Positions 5,592 through 6,416 of a stretch of DNA of 6,416 nt are shown here, piece after piece (positions within the stretch are counted from its first letter, which is position 1; each line of letters starts with the position of its first letter). The DNA is from Candidatus Sulfotelmatobacter sp. (lineage in GTDB: Bacteria; Acidobacteriota; Terriglobia; Terriglobales; SbA1), in assembly GCA_030151135.1 (NCBI GenBank), contig JASLEQ010000674.1, positions 1-6,416 of the forward strand, read 5' to 3'. The notes below the pieces were generated by a model. The model did not search any database. It was not told the DNA's origin and saw only the letters and a program-made list of their open reading frames with translations. Position numbers and translations under genes: made by a program.

Positions 5592-6182
5592 TTAGGAGCG
5601 GGGGCCCTCGTTGATTTGGAAGACGACGCGTACCATGGGTGCCCTTGAGAATTCGATCCCCTCTTTGACGGACGTCTTGAAAAATCCGTTTGCCCGGTAG
5701 AGTTTCTGAATGGTCTGGGCACTGGCGCGGACCTTGCTCATGTCGAGAAACTCTCCAAGTTGGACCTGTGTGACGGTTCTGATTTGATCCGCTTCGATGA
5801 GGTTGTTCCCTGCAATTTCGATTTCCTGCACGGCAGAACGCGAGCCCTCATGAACCGTAAAGGTTAGTGCGGCGCGTTGCGGATCGCTGCTGGCATTGGA
5901 CAATGTCATCGATGGAGCGGCAACGTTCGCGCGAAGATAGCCCATATCCCGCAGAACTTGCTGGACACTTGCGACAAGATTTGCGTCTGTTGGGCCTTGG
6001 AAACACTGTCCGATCAGAGCCGCCTTAGTTGCGGCTGTGACATCCCGCGGCACGTCGGTCGCTGTCGACAAGGTGACGTCGGACGCAATGTATGGCGTGT
6101 TACAGGGTTCCTGGCTGGATGATTTCGCAGATGTGAGAGCAAGCACTGCGCAGAGCAAAACAGGAAGTAGAGGCCGGGGCAT
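5592..6182 (-). CDS. Exported protein with two POTRA-like domains, no beta-barrel
   Basis: 196 aa from an ATG with a strong ribosome site. Residues 1-19 are a signal peptide (MPRPLLPVLLCAVLALTSA). Two POTRA-like units follow: about 33-112, with the helix VQQVLRDMGYLRANV and closing strand ALTFTVHEG, and about 116-193, with VQEIEIAGNNLI, the helix AQTIQKLYRANGFFKTSV and closing strand VRVVFQINEG. The Y...NGFF.. turn and the strand ending in xEG are hallmarks of POTRA domains of the BamA/TamA/FhaC superfamily, which bind unfolded outer-membrane or secreted chains in the periplasm. C27 and C60 could form a disulfide. In those proteins a barrel of about 300-400 residues follows; here translation stops directly after the second POTRA at tandem TAA TAG codons. 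It may be a genuine stand-alone periplasmic POTRA protein or a remnant. The frame is open upstream to 6317, but the signal peptide and ribosome site fix the start at 6182. Confidence 0.85.
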   Translation of the reverse strand: MPRPLLPVLLCAVLALTSAKSSSQEPCNTPYIASDVTLSTATDVPRDVTAATKAALIGQCFQGPTDANLVASVQQVLRDMGYLRANVAAPSMTLSNASSDPQRAALTFTVHEGSRSAVQEIEIAGNNLIEADQIRTVTQVQLGEFLDMSKVRASAQTIQKLYRANGFFKTSVKEGIEFSRAPMVRVVFQINEGPRS

Positions 6183-6189
6183 CACACTG

Positions 6190-6196
6190 CACCTCC
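6190..6196 (-). promoter_or_regulatory. Strong Shine-Dalgarno site of the POTRA gene
   Basis: On the minus strand this reads GGAGGTG, 7 nt before the ATG at 6182-6180. It is the best ribosome site in the window and decides the start against upstream in-frame codons. Confidence 0.8.
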
Positions 6197-6207
6197 AATG
6201 GAGAATC

Positions 6208-6237
6208 ATAATACTGCTATGGATGCGCGACGTCGCG
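6208..6237 (-). promoter_or_regulatory. Candidate promoter with a 12-bp palindrome over the -35 zone
   Basis: On the minus strand TATTAT (6213-6208) is a plausible -10 box, 25 nt before the ATG. The -35 position, 17 bp further up, has no TTGACA-like hexamer but falls inside CGCGACGTCGCG (6226-6237), a perfect 12-bp palindrome. A regulator bound there would overlap RNA polymerase. The -10 and the palindrome are seen; their use is inferred. Confidence 0.4.
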
Positions 6238-6243
6238 GATTTC

Positions 6244-6285
6244 TCGCGGTGGCCGAAAACCACCACTATCGGCCAAGGGTGGCCG
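6244..6285. repeat. Cluster of TGGCCG half-sites upstream of the POTRA gene
   Basis: TGGCCG occurs at 6250-6255 and 6280-6285, and in inverse orientation (CGGCCA) at 6270-6275. The centres are 20 and 10 bp apart, close to whole helical turns. The outer copies extend to the 8-mer GGTGGCCG (6248-6255 and 6278-6285). GGTGG 6248-6252 can also pair with CCACC 6260-6264. TCGCGG is repeated 11 bp apart at 6233 and 6244. The remaining stretch to 6416 is AT-richer, with an AAGCGCTT palindrome at 6343-6350, and shows no gene. Confidence 0.4.
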
Positions 6286-6416
6286 CTTTGGGCTCGCCAG
6301 CTCTTTGAGGCAGACATGCGCGGCTGTTTGTTATTGAAAATAAAGCGCTTATTTCGGCAGATCTTTGGGCGTTTGGCAGAGTAGTTGCCATAGTAAAGTC
6401 AGTCATTTTCCATATG

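Noticed and set aside
5510..5722. 70-codon minus-strand open frame at the 3' end of the POTRA gene
   Set aside because: Basic, low-information peptide in another frame of the POTRA gene; it does not resemble a barrel continuation.
6037..6384. 115-codon plus-strand open frame opposite the POTRA gene start
   Set aside because: Half of it is antisense to the POTRA signal-peptide region and the rest is repeat-rich upstream DNA; no ribosome site.

Overview
The window looks like chromosomal DNA from a GC-rich, diderm bacterium, most plausibly an Acidobacteriota member. This rests on the short-leader type IV pilin with its acidobacterial-looking body, a TMTC-like membrane TPR protein, strong G/C-ending codon bias in two of the genes, and POTRA-domain and secreted proteins typical of a two-membrane envelope. 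The phylum call is inference from protein style, not a database match. I see no tRNA, rRNA, CRISPR array, transposase or integrase.

Layout: (1) 50-571, minus strand, a complete type IV pilin gene with a stem-loop just past its stop. (2) 572-952, a divergent intergenic region with a candidate sigma-54 promoter and 5'-leader hairpin for the pilin, and a TATAAT box flanked by an imperfect inverted repeat for the next gene. (3) 953-2839, plus strand, a TTG-started polytopic membrane protein with a GT-C/TMTC-like N-terminal half and a TPR C-terminal half. (4) 2949-4043, plus strand, a Rieske non-heme iron oxygenase alpha subunit of the CntA/GbcA type with all metal ligands visible and probably a leaderless mRNA. 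(5) 4215-5513, plus strand, an exported protein of unknown family with eight cysteines after the signal peptide. (6) 5592-6182, minus strand and convergent with the previous gene, a signal-peptide protein made of two POTRA-like domains with no beta-barrel. (7) 6183-6416, its upstream region, dense in short symmetric repeats.

The genes do not form one obvious pathway. The pilin and the GT-C/TPR protein share a divergent regulatory region, which allows the guess that the membrane protein glycosylates an envelope protein such as the pilin; nothing in the sequence proves this. The Rieske oxygenase has no ferredoxin or reductase partner in the window and must borrow one. The last two genes are both envelope-directed. 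No established novel system is visible. The most worthwhile leads are the barrel-less tandem POTRA protein, the unrecognised eight-cysteine exported protein, and the regulatory symmetry in the intergenic regions.
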